Below, in pieces: positions 26,195-35,663 of a stretch of DNA of 64,000 nt. The position numbers and the translations under genes were made by a program. Under the pieces are notes generated by a model. The model was not told where the DNA came from, searched no databases, and worked only from the letters and a program-made list of their open reading frames with translations. The DNA comes from Sphingomonadales bacterium (GTDB lineage: Bacteria; Pseudomonadota; Alphaproteobacteria; Sphingomonadales; Sphingomonadaceae): positions 310,001 to 374,000 of the forward strand of contig JADJGU010000001.1 in NCBI GenBank assembly GCA_016707885.1, given 5' to 3'. Numbering within the stretch: the first letter of the stretch is position 1; each line of letters opens with the position of its first letter.

Positions 26195-26218
26195 GAAATA
26201 TAGTTATAGCTATATTTC
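26195..26218. promoter_or_regulatory. Palindromic operator between TetR gene and cytochrome operon
   Basis: GAAATATAG-TTATAG-CTATATTTC, nine-base arms that pair perfectly. It is only 18 bases from the TetR start and 21 from the next ATG. A TTGACG (26190-26195) overlaps its left end and an AT-rich TATATT its right arm, so binding there would block the rightward promoter. A classic arrangement for a self-regulating TetR repressor. Confidence 0.75.
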
Positions 26219-26239
26219 TGCACATGGGAAGGGGAAATC

Positions 26240-26599
26240 ATGCGAAAACTTGCACTGGCGATTCTGATATTACCGCTCGCAGCCTGTGGCAGCGGGGAAG
26301 CGCCGCGCAAGCCGCTGACCGCCGAACAGAGCGCCATGCTTTCGCCATCCGATCCGAAACTCGCCGAACTTTATGCGGGATCGTGCAAGGCATGCCATAC
26401 CGTCAAGGACTCGCTCGCGCCGCTGACCGGCGACCGCAGCGTTTGGGATGCGCGCTGGGCACAGGGCGAAGACGTGCTTCTCGCAGCTGCCATTCAGGGT
26501 AAGAAGGGTATGCCAGCCGGGGGGCAATGTTTCAGCTGCACCCCCGACGATATGAAAGCTTTGATCCGCTTCATGGCGGGACGGGAGGACGAACAATGA
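26240..26599 (+). CDS. Lipoprotein c-type cytochrome
   Basis: 119 residues. MRKLALAILILPLAAC is a lipoprotein signal with Cys16 as the lipid-modified residue. YAGSCKACHTV is the haem-binding CxxCH, MPAGGQCFSC gives the axial Met and a second Cys pair as in cytochrome c5 types. Electron carrier at the envelope. GGAAGGGG precedes the ATG. Its stop overlaps the next start (ATGA), so it is likely the electron acceptor of the FAD oxidoreductase encoded next. Confidence 0.88.
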   Translation: MRKLALAILILPLAACGSGEAPRKPLTAEQSAMLSPSDPKLAELYAGSCKACHTVKDSLAPLTGDRSVWDARWAQGEDVLLAAAIQGKKGMPAGGQCFSCTPDDMKALIRFMAGREDEQ

Positions 26600-27993
26600 A
26601 ACTGGGCCGCCGTGCATTATTGGGAGGGGCCGGGCTGCTGGCGCTGGGTGTCGGCGGACTGACCGGACGCCGCTTATGGCTGAGCCGGGAGCCTGACCTG
26701 CCTGAACCCATTGACGCCAAGGGCCGTGCGCTATGGTCCAACTGGGCGGGAAATGAGCATGCCTATCCGGCAACACGTGCCGCCCCTGCCAGCGAGGCCG
26801 AGCTTACCGCATTGCTGCCAAAAACGCAGGCACCGATACGGCCTGTCGGTTCGGGGCACAGCTTCACCGCGCTTGTGCCGACCGAAGGCACATTGCTGTC
26901 GCTTGATAGGATCAATGGGCTGGTTAGCCACGATGCAGCGGCGATGACCGCGACAGTCCGTGCTGGAACGAAATTATCGGCACTTGGCCCAATGCTGGCC
27001 GGGATTGGGCAGGAAATGCCCAACCTGCCCGATATCAACAAACAGACGCTGGCGGGTGCGTTGGCCACCGGAACGCACGGGACCGGGAAAGGCGTAAAAG
27101 CGATCCACGGCGAAGTCACCGCGATGCGGCTGGTTCTGCCCAATGGCGAAGTGGCGGAATGCAGCCGCAAATTGCGGCCCGAACTGTTCCATGCTGCTCG
27201 GGTATCGCTGGGTGCCTTTGGCGTGTTGAGCGAAGTCACCTTGCAGAACCGCCCGCTCGAACGCGTGAAGAAGGTGGTGTCGCTGGTCGACACCGAAGAC
27301 ATGCTGCGCCAATGGCCCGCACTCGCCGAGAAGCATCGCAACGCCGAATTTCTGGTGCTGCCCTTCACTGGCAAATCCGCGCTGATCACCCACGATACCA
27401 CGACCGAACCCGTCAGCCCGCGCGGAACCGACCAAGACAGCGACACGCTGATGGATCTCAAATCACTGCGCGACCTGTTCGAATTCACGCCCGAGCTGCG
27501 AAAAAAAGCCGCACAATCGGCAATGGCCGATATCCCGCCCGATATCGCCATCGACGAAGGCTGGAAATTGCTGTCGAACGAGCGGCCCGTGCGCTTCAAG
27601 GAAATGGAATATCACCTGCCGATTGCCGAACAGGTCGGCGTGCTGCGCGAAATCATCCGCCGGATCGAAAGCGATGCGCGCGGGGTGTTCTTCCCCATCG
27701 AAGCGCGCATCATCGCGCCCGACGATGCCTGGCTGTCGCCCTTTTACGAACGCGAAAGCGGCTCGATTGCAGTGCATGCCTGGTACAAGGAAGACCATGA
27801 CTGGATGTACCGCCTCGCCGAACCGCTGTTCCGCGAAGCCGGTGGCAGGCCGCATTGGGGCAAACTGCATTCGCTGAAAGCTGACGATTTGAAACGCCTC
27901 TATCCGCGATTTGCCGAAGCGGATGCAGTCCGCCGCGCGGTCGATCCCGATGGCCGTATGAGCAATCCGTTCCTGCAGCGGCTGTTCGGATGA
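26596..27993 (+). CDS. FAD-linked sugar-lactone oxidase/dehydrogenase (ALO-like)
   Basis: 465 residues from ATG 26596. The N-terminus GRRALLGGAGLLALGVG is a twin-arginine-like export or anchor segment. The FAD-binding PP-loop is IRPVGSGHSFTALVP and GTHGTGKGV, and the C-terminal PHWGKLHSL is the HWxK motif of aldonolactone oxidases (D-arabinono-1,4-lactone oxidase family). Because a c-type cytochrome gene is coupled to it, it may act as a dehydrogenase in the periplasm rather than an oxidase. The next gene overlaps by four bases. Confidence 0.85.
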   Translation: MKLGRRALLGGAGLLALGVGGLTGRRLWLSREPDLPEPIDAKGRALWSNWAGNEHAYPATRAAPASEAELTALLPKTQAPIRPVGSGHSFTALVPTEGTLLSLDRINGLVSHDAAAMTATVRAGTKLSALGPMLAGIGQEMPNLPDINKQTLAGALATGTHGTGKGVKAIHGEVTAMRLVLPNGEVAECSRKLRPELFHAARVSLGAFGVLSEVTLQNRPLERVKKVVSLVDTEDMLRQWPALAEKHRNAEFLVLPFTGKSALITHDTTTEPVSPRGTDQDSDTLMDLKSLRDLFEFTPELRKKAAQSAMADIPPDIAIDEGWKLLSNERPVRFKEMEYHLPIAEQVGVLREIIRRIESDARGVFFPIEARIIAPDDAWLSPFYERESGSIAVHAWYKEDHDWMYRLAEPLFREAGGRPHWGKLHSLKADDLKRLYPRFAEADAVRRAVDPDGRMSNPFLQRLFG

Positions 27994-29240
27994 AACGCCG
28001 GACCTTTTTCATCGGTGGCGGTGCCTTGATTGCGGTGGGTGCGGGTGCAATGCTGCTACGCCCGACAGAGGAGGGAGCGATGCACAGCGACTATTTCCGG
28101 AAACTGGCCGACGCGCTTGGCCGTGCGGGGTTGAACCGGCCAACGCTGGTGATTGATCGCCAGCGGATCAGCGCCAATGTGAAAGCCATCCGGCAGAGTG
28201 TCGACAAGGCTGGGCTGCCGTTGCGCGTTGTCGCCAAATCCCTGCCTTCGCCCAAGCTGCTCGACGCCGTTCTGGCTGGAATGGGCAGCGATCGGCTGAT
28301 GGTGTTCAGCGCCGAAATGCTGCTGCAATTGCTGCCGCTACGCCCCGATGCCGACTATCTGATGGGCAAGCCGCTGCCGGTCAGCGAATATGCGCGCGTC
28401 ATCGAGAAAGCGGGCAAGGATGCAATCGGAAACGTCCAGTGGCTCCTCGATACACCGCTGCGCCTCTCCGAATATGTCGCGGTGTCGAAGGCGCGCGGCG
28501 TTCCGCTCAATGCCAGCCTCGAAATCGATGTTGGCCTTCATCGCGGCGGCTTTGCCGATCCGGCAGAACTGGCTGCAGCCGTTAAAAGCGCAATCGCCGC
28601 AAACGCCAAGATTTCGGGCCTGATGGGCTATGATCCGCATGTCCCCAAAATGCCTAGCCCCGACAAGGCCTTTGAAGCGACCCAGGCTGCGTACAAAAAC
28701 GCCATCGGGATTTTGAAAGCTGCCGATCTCGATGTATCAGAAATGACGCTCAACGGCGCAGGCAGCCCGACCTTCCGCCGCCATTGCAAGGGTACGGTGG
28801 CGAATGAAGTGTCGGTCGGCTCCGCCTTCGTCAAACCCGGCGATTTCGATTATGAAGACTTGGCCGATCTTGCCCCCGCTGTCTTTATCGCAACCCCCGT
28901 CCTCAAGGCGAGTAGCGACCAGCAACTTCCGGGGCTTGAACCGCTATCGGGCGCGCTCCATTGGTGGGATCGCAACACAGAACGCGGTTTCTATATCCAT
29001 GGCGGCCATTGGCTCGCCAAACCTGCCTCACCCGAGGGCCTGCAATATTCAAAGCTGTTCGGTCGTTCTTCTAATCAGGAATTGCTGACAGGCTCCAAAA
29101 AGATCGACCTGAACCCCGGCGACACTATTTTCCTGCGTCCCGATCAGAGCGAAGCCGTGTTCCTGCAATTTGGCGACATCGCGGTGTTCGACGGGGGTGA
29201 GATAGCCGAAACCTGGCCGACGCTGCCGGTGAGCGCTTAG
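27990..29240 (+). CDS. PLP enzyme of the alanine racemase fold (DSD1 / D-threonine aldolase-like)
   Basis: 416 residues. The N-terminus KRRTFFIGGGALIAVGAGAM is a membrane anchor or export signal, followed by an alanine-racemase-type barrel: LVIDRQRISANVKAIRQS, then LRVVAKSLPSPKLLDAV with the probable PLP lysine. The C-terminal beta domain carries a histidine/aspartate set similar to DSD1-type D-serine or D-threonine enzymes. It may act on the same compound class as the FAD enzyme. Third gene of the TetR-controlled operon. Its stop overlaps the stop of convergent DUF2794. Confidence 0.75.
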   Translation: MKRRTFFIGGGALIAVGAGAMLLRPTEEGAMHSDYFRKLADALGRAGLNRPTLVIDRQRISANVKAIRQSVDKAGLPLRVVAKSLPSPKLLDAVLAGMGSDRLMVFSAEMLLQLLPLRPDADYLMGKPLPVSEYARVIEKAGKDAIGNVQWLLDTPLRLSEYVAVSKARGVPLNASLEIDVGLHRGGFADPAELAAAVKSAIAANAKISGLMGYDPHVPKMPSPDKAFEATQAAYKNAIGILKAADLDVSEMTLNGAGSPTFRRHCKGTVANEVSVGSAFVKPGDFDYEDLADLAPAVFIATPVLKASSDQQLPGLEPLSGALHWWDRNTERGFYIHGGHWLAKPASPEGLQYSKLFGRSSNQELLTGSKKIDLNPGDTIFLRPDQSEAVFLQFGDIAVFDGGEIAETWPTLPVSA

Positions 29241-29584
29241 CCCTCAACCAGTTTCAGCAGCTTCCGCTCCACCGGCGCCAGCACCGGCACCAGTTCGTGC
29301 CCGCGTTTGAGCACCGCGCCGCCCTCTCCGATCAGTGCCCACATGCCCTGTTTGTTGCGCAGCGAGGGATCCTTGACGATGCGATATTCGGGACGTTCGG
29401 CGGTTCGGCGGAAGGCGGAGAAGACAGCGACATCGCGGCCAAGGTCTATCGCATAGTCGCGCCAATTGCCCGCCGCGACCATCCGGCCATATAAATCCAA
29501 AATGCGGGTGAGTTCAGCACGTTCAAAACCGATCTGGCGCGGCAGGCGCGCGGCAACCGGAAAAGGCGTGATGATCGCGCTCAA
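29237..29584 (-). CDS. DUF2794 protein
   Basis: 115 residues. The segment FERAELTRILDLYGRMVAAG and YAIDLGRDVAVFSAFRRTAERPEYRIVKDPSLR fits the alphaproteobacterial DUF2794 family, whose role is unknown. It begins with TTG 29582-29584, which overlaps the cysE stop (TTGA); no other start lies nearby. The two are therefore cotranslated. Confidence 0.85.
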   Translation of the reverse strand: MSAIITPFPVAARLPRQIGFERAELTRILDLYGRMVAAGNWRDYAIDLGRDVAVFSAFRRTAERPEYRIVKDPSLRNKQGMWALIGEGGAVLKRGHELVPVLAPVERKLLKLVEG

Positions 29585-30297
29585 GCCGACTTGCCGTCCC
29601 CGCGCTTGCGTGCCGAACTTTTCGCAGCGGCGGCAGCATCGCGTTCCTCAAGCAGCTGCGCCAGACGCTTCTGCATGGTTTCCATTTCGCATTGCAGCAG
29701 TTCGAGTTTCTGCGTAGCCGGATCGAAGCGTTCGCTGCACGGTGTACCATAGGGTACGAAATTCTGCGTTTCGGGTTTCACCTCAACCAAAGTCGGTTTG
29801 GCCGGAATGCCGACCATCGTCGCACCTTCGGGCACATCCTTGGTGACAACCGCATTGGCACCGACACGGCTGTTTGCGCCCACGGTCAGCGGGCCCAAGA
29901 TCGCAGCACCCAGACTGACAATGACATTATCACCCAAAGTCGGGTGGCGCTTGCCGCCCTGCCCGCTGGTCGGATTGGTACCTCCCAGCGTTGCGCCTTG
30001 GTAGATGGTGACATTGTCGCCGATCTCGGCAGTCTCTCCGATCACGACAAATCCGTGGTCGATGAAGAAATTGCGCCCGATCACTGCACCCGGGTGGATG
30101 TCGATTGCGGTCAGGAAGCGCGAGATATGGTTCACCAGCCGCGCGAGGAAAAACATCTCGCCCTTGAACAGCCAGTGCGCGACGCGGTGCATCCCGAGCG
30201 CCCAGACGCCCGGATAAAGCAATATTTCCCAACGCGTGCGCGGCGCGGGATCGCGAGCCTTGATCGAGTCGAGATATTCGACAAAATTTCCCAGCAT
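29581..30297 (-). CDS. cysE: Serine O-acetyltransferase
   Basis: 238 residues. The left-handed beta-helix repeats run through VIGRNFFIDHGFVVIGETAEIGDNVTIYQGATLGG (catalytic His in IDHG), then ATLGGTNP and KRHPTLGD. It acetylates serine for cysteine synthesis. It is the short EpsC type followed by an extra C-terminal helix (EMETMQKRLAQLLEERDAA) and a basic end (KSSARKRGDGKSA). DUF2794 is coupled to its stop. Confidence 0.92.
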   Translation of the reverse strand: MLGNFVEYLDSIKARDPAPRTRWEILLYPGVWALGMHRVAHWLFKGEMFFLARLVNHISRFLTAIDIHPGAVIGRNFFIDHGFVVIGETAEIGDNVTIYQGATLGGTNPTSGQGGKRHPTLGDNVIVSLGAAILGPLTVGANSRVGANAVVTKDVPEGATMVGIPAKPTLVEVKPETQNFVPYGTPCSERFDPATQKLELLQCEMETMQKRLAQLLEERDAAAAAKSSARKRGDGKSA

Positions 30298-30482
30298 GGC
30301 CTTTTACCTCCCGCAACCCGCAGTGCGGACTTGCCGTCCGCATTGGCCATTCGTTTGTTACGCCTGTAAAGTTAAGCGCTCGTACAAATAATTCCAGACC
30401 TGTTGACCTTGGTCAAAGGAAAAACATGGATTTTATCGGATATGGCGATTAATTAAGCCCGACTAATCGATTGGACCGCTTT
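30298..30482. promoter_or_regulatory. Divergent cysE-oxyR regulatory region
   Basis: 185 bases between the starts of cysE and oxyR. They contain the perfect palindrome TTGACC-TT-GGTCAA (30403-30416) and ATCG-N7-CGAT (30435-30449), which holds the T-N11-A core that LysR-type regulators bind. Either or both may be OxyR sites. No clear ribosome site was seen for the oxyR start. Confidence 0.45.
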
Positions 30483-31391
30483 ATGTCGACCTATCTGCCC
30501 ACGCTGAAACAGCTGCAATATCTGGTCGCGCTCGAAGAGCATGGCCATTTCGGCAAGGCAGCCGACGCCTGCTATGTCACGCAGTCGACGCTTTCCGCCG
30601 GGATCAGAGAGTTGGAATCGCTGCTCGGGCTGGTATTGGTCGAGCGCACCCGCCGCGTCGTGCGCTTTACCCCTCTCGGCAAGAAAATGGTGATCAAGGC
30701 GCACCGCATCCTGCGCGAGGCGGAGGAATTGGCCGATATGGCACGCGCCGCGGGCAAGCCGCTGGCCGACGAATTGCGGATGAGTGTGATCCCGACCATC
30801 GCCCCCTTCCTGCTGCCGCGCCTGCTACCCGCGCTACGCAAGAAATATCCCGACCTCAAACTCTATCTGCGCGAAGAAACCAGCGCAGCCGCGTGTGAGG
30901 CGCTACACCGCGGGCAGGTCGATTGCGTGCTGCTGGCGCTGCCATACGGTTGCGGCGATACCGAGCATGCCAAGCTGTTCGACGACCGGCTGTACGTCGC
31001 CTTTCCCAAGGGCGAGCCGGACAATCCGCCAAGCACCATCATTCCCGAAATGATCGATGAATCGCGATTGCTGTTGCTGGTCGACGGGCACTGCCTGAAG
31101 GATCATGCGCTCGCCGCGTGCAACCGCCCCGAATTGCGTGCCTCGGCGACGATGCTTGGAACCTCGCTGCACACGCTGATCCAGATGGTCGACAATGGCC
31201 TGGGGCAGACGCTGATCCCCGAAATTGCAGTGAAAAACGGTCTGCTCAACGGGACCGAAGTACTGGCCCGCCCGCTCGACGCACCACACGCCAGCCGCGA
31301 AATTGCGCTCGTATGGCGCACCAACAGCCCGCGTCAGCCTGAATTCGAACTGCTCGCCGAAACGATGCGCGAACTGGTCAACAACGCTTAG
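30483..31391 (+). CDS. oxyR: Hydrogen peroxide-sensing regulator OxyR
   Basis: 302 residues from ATG 30483; a TTG four codons earlier is also possible. The LysR helix-turn-helix is in KAADACYVTQSTLSAGIRELE. The redox cysteines are Cys204 and Cys213 in VDGHCLKDHALAACN, matching Cys199 and Cys208 of the E. coli protein. In peroxide the two form a disulfide and the protein activates catalase and peroxidase genes. Divergent from cysE. Confidence 0.93.
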   Translation: MSTYLPTLKQLQYLVALEEHGHFGKAADACYVTQSTLSAGIRELESLLGLVLVERTRRVVRFTPLGKKMVIKAHRILREAEELADMARAAGKPLADELRMSVIPTIAPFLLPRLLPALRKKYPDLKLYLREETSAAACEALHRGQVDCVLLALPYGCGDTEHAKLFDDRLYVAFPKGEPDNPPSTIIPEMIDESRLLLLVDGHCLKDHALAACNRPELRASATMLGTSLHTLIQMVDNGLGQTLIPEIAVKNGLLNGTEVLARPLDAPHASREIALVWRTNSPRQPEFELLAETMRELVNNA

Positions 31392-32670
31392 TCGCCAGTC
31401 GGCCCCAGATAGCCGGCCCCATAGACCGCCTGGCGGATATCGTGGTGCAATGTGCCGTCAAATGGCATCACCTGCACGAAATACACTGTCGCCATATTGT
31501 TCGCTGGATCCACCCAGAACAGCGTCGTTGCCGCGCCATCCCAGAAAAATTCCCCGGTCGCACCCCGATTTTCCTCAGGCGTTTTCGGCGGCGATTTGCG
31601 CACGGCAAAGTCAAAACCGAAACCGACCGATCCTTTGCTGGGCAACCACTGACGGTCGATCACCCGGGGATCAAGATGGTCACTGGCCATCAGCTCGACC
31701 GTGGATGGTTTCAGAATACGCACGCCATCGAGCCGCCCCTTGCCCAGCAACATCCGTGCAAAGCGCATATAATCGTCGAGCGTGGAGGCAAGGCCATAAG
31801 CGCCGGGGGTGAGCTTGTTGTCCTCAAAATTGAGCATACGGGCTTGCGCGTCGCTCGCGCGTTCCAATTTGCCATCTTTGCGCAGATACATGGCTGCGAA
31901 GCGTGCAAAATTGGCCTCCGGCTGGCGCCATGCCGTGTCGCGCATCTTGAGCGGATCAAGGATATGCTGCTTCACATATTCTGCATAAGGCTGGCCCGAA
32001 AGCCTCTCGACCAGCAACGCCTGCACGTCCACCGAAATGCCGTAAACCCAGCGCTCACCTGGATCGTGCAGTAGCGGGACGCGGGCCAAACGGCGGCCTA
32101 GTTCGGACAGGTCGTGATCGAGCGCCGACGGTTTGGCGAGGCTGAACGCTTCATGCGCGGGCGTTTCCTTGCCCTCACCCGCAAAACCCGCGCTATGTCG
32201 CATCAGGTCACGGATGCTGATCGGGCGGCTCGCCGGACGATATTGCGCAACACCGTTGACGTCCTTGCCGGCATAAACCTGCATATTGGCAAATTCGGGT
32301 AGGAATCGCGCCACCGGATCGTCGAGGCCGAACTTCCCCTGCTCCCACAATTGCATCAGCGCGACGCCGGTAACCGGTTTGGTCATGGAGAATATCTGCA
32401 CGATCGTGTCGCGCTGCATCGGCTTGCCATTTTCGCGGTCGGCGTGGCCTGATGTGCCGAAATAGACCTCCCGCCCATCCTTCCACACCAGCGCCGAAAC
32501 GCCGCTGCGCGCCCACCCTTGACCATGCCCGTCAAAGCCGCATCAATGCGCGCCTTGCTGATCGAAAAGCTTGCTGCGGTCTCTTTGGATGCACCCGCTT
32601 GGGCCTGAACCGGAGCTATAGCAGCCAATGCGATCATACCGCATAGGGCGATATCTCTCAAACGCTTCAT
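31388..32670 (-). CDS. Serine hydrolase (beta-lactamase/esterase family), frameshifted
   Basis: The start is ATG 32668-32670 with a signal peptide (MKRLRDIALCGMIALAAIAPVQAQ). The second frame contains the SMTKPVTG motif (Ser-x-x-Lys), YGISVDVQALLVERLSG and HDIRQAV near the end. The break is in the GCGCGC at 32507-32512: removing one GC joins GGRSGVSALVWKDG. It belongs to the class C beta-lactamase-like / esterase fold; many such proteins are not resistance enzymes, so no drug substrate is claimed. Its stop overlaps that of oxyR. Confidence 0.85.
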
Positions 32671-32696
32671 ACCCCACCCCATTTCATGGATATAGT

Positions 32697-33137
32697 TCAC
32701 CCGTCCCAACTCTGGCCCCGTTCGACATCGCTCGTTTTCTGCTCCACCCACTGCGCAACATCGCCTCGATATTCCCGTTTCCAAAACGGAGCGTCGGTTT
32801 TCAGCCGGTCGATCAGGAACGCACAGGCCTCCAGCGCAGCCGCGCGGTGCGGCGACGCGGTTACAACGAGCACTATGGGCTCGCCGACCTTCATCCGTCC
32901 GACGCGATGAATGATTGTACAGCCGGTCAAGCCCCAGCGCTCCTGCGCTATCGCACAAATGTCGTTGAGGCTCGCCTCGGTCATGCCGGGATAATGTTCG
33001 AGTTCGATCGCGGTTACACCATCATCGCCGCGCACAATGCCCGTAAAGGTCGCAACCGCGCCAACACCCGCTGCCTCCAGCGCCAGGGTTTCGGCAGCTA
33101 TATCGAATGCTTCGCGTTGAACCGAAACGCGGATCAT
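32697..33137 (-). CDS. moaE: Molybdopterin synthase catalytic subunit
   Basis: 146 residues. The MoaE pattern is seen in GAVATFTGIVRGDDG, LELEHYPGMTEASL-type sequence and VTASPHRAAALEACAFLIDRLKTDAPFWKREY, where the lysine/arginine residues form the active site. It converts precursor Z to molybdopterin using sulfur from MoaD. It overlaps the end of moaD by four bases. Confidence 0.95.
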   Translation of the reverse strand: MIRVSVQREAFDIAAETLALEAAGVGAVATFTGIVRGDDGVTAIELEHYPGMTEASLNDICAIAQERWGLTGCTIIHRVGRMKVGEPIVLVVTASPHRAAALEACAFLIDRLKTDAPFWKREYRGDVAQWVEQKTSDVERGQSWDG

Positions 33138-33385
33138 CCGCCCGTGACCGGCGGGAAAATGGCAAATTCGGTTGCGCCTGTTACCGGTGCGTCAAATTTC
33201 ACCATGCGCTGGTCGAGCGCGAAGCGGAGCTTCGACCTGTCCGCAAAGGCCTCCGCATGGCGCGGCGACTGCGCGGCGAGCCAGTCGATTGCATCGCCAA
33301 CCGTCAGCACGCTTGCGGGAAATTCCATCTCCTCGCCATCGCTGCCCATTGCTTCGCGAACGCGTGCGAAATAGACCAGCTTCAT
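33134..33385 (-). CDS. moaD: Molybdopterin synthase sulfur carrier subunit
   Basis: 83 residues from ATG 33383-33385. The ubiquitin-like fold starts MKLVYFARVREAMG and ends with the diglycine PPVTGG, which carries the thiocarboxylate. It lies two bases after pgsA and overlaps moaE, so the pgsA-moaD-moaE run is one operon. Confidence 0.95.
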   Translation of the reverse strand: MKLVYFARVREAMGSDGEEMEFPASVLTVGDAIDWLAAQSPRHAEAFADRSKLRFALDQRMVKFDAPVTGATEFAIFPPVTGG

Positions 33386-33387
33386 GG

Positions 33388-33960
33388 TCAATCCATATGC
33401 TTGATGCCGACGCGCAGATAATCCCAGCCGGTGATGATCGTCAGCACCGCCGCCACCCACAAAAGGGAAAGGGCAGCCGTTTTCAGCAATGCCCAATCGG
33501 GCAAAGCGCCCGCCAATATCAGCCCGCCAAAGGCCACAAGCTGCGCGGTGGTTTTCCATTTTGCCAGTTGCGACACCGGCACCGACACCTGCAACCCGGC
33601 CAGAAATTCGCGCAAACCCGACACTGTGATTTCACGCAACAAGATGATCAACGCGGCGATCACATGCCAGCCATCGACGTCGCGGGTGAAGACCAGCAGC
33701 AGGATGACCGCACCGACCATGATCTTGTCGGCAATCGGATCGAGGAACACGCCGAGTTTCGAAACCGTCCCCTGCGTGCGGGCGACATAGCCGTCGAAAT
33801 AATCGGTAATCCCCATCAGACAATAGAGCGCGAAGGCGAACCAATAATCGATCGGCAGCGGTTGCAAGCTGTAGGGCTTGGTTCCCGGCCACAGCAGGAA
33901 GACAAGGATCGGCACCGCAAAAATGCGCGAGAGCGTGAGGATATTGGGCAGGCTCAGCAT
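33388..33960 (-). CDS. pgsA: CDP-diacylglycerol-glycerol-3-phosphate 3-phosphatidyltransferase
   Basis: 190 residues from ATG 33958-33960. The CDP-alcohol phosphotransferase motif D-x2-DG-x2-AR-x8-G-x3-D-x3-D is complete: DYFDGYVAR, then G, then DPIAD. About five membrane segments. Makes phosphatidylglycerol phosphate for membrane lipid synthesis. Neighbour moaD follows after two bases. Confidence 0.95.
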   Translation of the reverse strand: MLSLPNILTLSRIFAVPILVFLLWPGTKPYSLQPLPIDYWFAFALYCLMGITDYFDGYVARTQGTVSKLGVFLDPIADKIMVGAVILLLVFTRDVDGWHVIAALIILLREITVSGLREFLAGLQVSVPVSQLAKWKTTAQLVAFGGLILAGALPDWALLKTAALSLLWVAAVLTIITGWDYLRVGIKHMD

Positions 33961-34000
33961 ATCACAAAGTCCTAACGCCAAATGTGCGGAAAAACATCCG

Positions 34001-35635
34001 CTATTTTCCCGTTCCAGGAACATCCGGATAGCTTTGCCACAATGCACCCAAAGCATCCTTCAGCGTATCGAGCCATTGCTCATAAGGCTTCCACTGCTCG
34101 ACACCGTCGCGGTTGATCGGGCGGCGTACCTGTTCGCTCGACGCGGTGCGAACCGCACGCTTGTTCTGGTGGAAGTTGAGGCAGGCTTCCTCGAACGGCA
34201 CACCCAGATAATTCAGCATCGCGCGCACCTGTGCCTCGGGCTCTTCAATCACCTGTTCGTGGATCACGCGATGGACGCGGCCCGGCAACACTTTATCGAA
34301 ATGCGCCATCAGCCGCACATAATCCGAATAATAACGCCCCATGTCAGACAGGCTGTAGCTGAAGGCTTGCCCCTTGGCGAAATGCTGACGGAAGTTGGAG
34401 AAACAGCAATCGAGCGGGTGGCGCCGCGCATCGATGATCTTTGCATTGGGCAGGATCAAGTGGATCAGGCCGGTATAGACCCAGTTATTGGGCAGCTTGT
34501 CGATGTAGAAAGGCTTATCGGTCTTGCGCTGCACGGCAGTGCGCTGAAGGAATTCCGCACCCAGTTCGGCGAGCCGTTCTGCCGGCATATCCTTTATGGC
34601 ATCGACCCAGCCGCTCGGCGTCGCCTTGCCTTCGCGCAGCGCGATCGCAGGCAAGTCGGGCAGTTCCATCGTGCCTTCGATCAGCGAATGGCTGGCCAAT
34701 ATCTGTTCGAGCAGCGTCGAACCCGCGCGCGGCATGCCGAGGATGAAGATCGGATCCGGCGTCGCATCGCCCTGCTCTGCTCGGCTTGCTAGGAATTCGG
34801 GGGTGAAGGTGGCGATGATCTTGTCCACATGGCCCGTCACCACATCGGGATCATAATCGAGCTGGCCGTGCCGGATGGCATTCGCCCGGTCATAATGGCC
34901 AAAGGAAGTTTCCGCTTCGCGCCGGTCGTCAAACGCCTTGCCGAGCGCAAAATGCAAATGCAGCCGGTCTTCATCTGAAAGCCCCGCCGTTTCGAGCGCA
35001 GCCTCCATCGCGACGATATCGGCCTCATCAAAGCGCACCGTCTTCAGGTTCGCAAGGCTCCACCAGACCTCGCCCAGCGTTGGCTCAACCGCCAGCGCTC
35101 GGCGATAGGCGGCGATGCATTCATCCTGTTGCCCTACAGTCTTGAGGACATGTCCAAAGCTCATCCAGAGCTTGGCGTGTTGCGGAAAGCGCTGCGTCAG
35201 CGCGCCATAAAGCGCCAGCGCCTCGTCATATTCGCCGATCCGGCCCAGTGCTGCGGCCATGAGGCTCTGCCCGCTGGCATCATCGGCGTCGACCTGCAGC
35301 ACGGTATCGAGTAGATCCACCGCTTCTTCGAAACGGTTCTGCCGGTATAAGATGCCTGCCAGATTGGACTTTGCCGCGATGAAATCGGGCGCGAGTTCCA
35401 ACGCGCGACGTAACAGTGCCTCGCTGTCCTTGAAACGGCCCAGCCGCGCCGCCAGTTGCGCCATCAGCCGGATTGCAGCAACATCGAACGGATCGTTGTG
35501 CAGATGTGCGCGCAATATCGGCTCGGCATCAGGCAGCCGGTCTTCGTTGATGGCGAGCGCTGCCTCGATCAGTTGCGGATTGCGCATGCCGCGCGCGACA
35601 TAATGGCTGGTAAGATCAGGGGCGTTCTGCGTCAT
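34001..35635 (-). CDS. TPR-repeat sulfotransferase family protein
   Basis: 544 residues from ATG 35633-35635. The N-terminal half has about six tetratricopeptide repeats, for example ALLRRALELAPDFIAAKSNLA and AIAAYRRALAVEPTLGEV type. The C-terminal half opens with FILGMPRAGSTLLEQIL, the PAPS-binding loop of sulfotransferases, and HPLDCCFSNFRQHF. Substrate unknown. It sits between recF and pgsA, 28 bases after recF. Confidence 0.9.
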   Translation of the reverse strand: MTQNAPDLTSHYVARGMRNPQLIEAALAINEDRLPDAEPILRAHLHNDPFDVAAIRLMAQLAARLGRFKDSEALLRRALELAPDFIAAKSNLAGILYRQNRFEEAVDLLDTVLQVDADDASGQSLMAAALGRIGEYDEALALYGALTQRFPQHAKLWMSFGHVLKTVGQQDECIAAYRRALAVEPTLGEVWWSLANLKTVRFDEADIVAMEAALETAGLSDEDRLHLHFALGKAFDDRREAETSFGHYDRANAIRHGQLDYDPDVVTGHVDKIIATFTPEFLASRAEQGDATPDPIFILGMPRAGSTLLEQILASHSLIEGTMELPDLPAIALREGKATPSGWVDAIKDMPAERLAELGAEFLQRTAVQRKTDKPFYIDKLPNNWVYTGLIHLILPNAKIIDARRHPLDCCFSNFRQHFAKGQAFSYSLSDMGRYYSDYVRLMAHFDKVLPGRVHRVIHEQVIEEPEAQVRAMLNYLGVPFEEACLNFHQNKRAVRTASSEQVRRPINRDGVEQWKPYEQWLDTLKDALGALWQSYPDVPGTGK

Positions 35636-35663
35636 ATTGCTGCACCTATCGCACTCACCGGTT

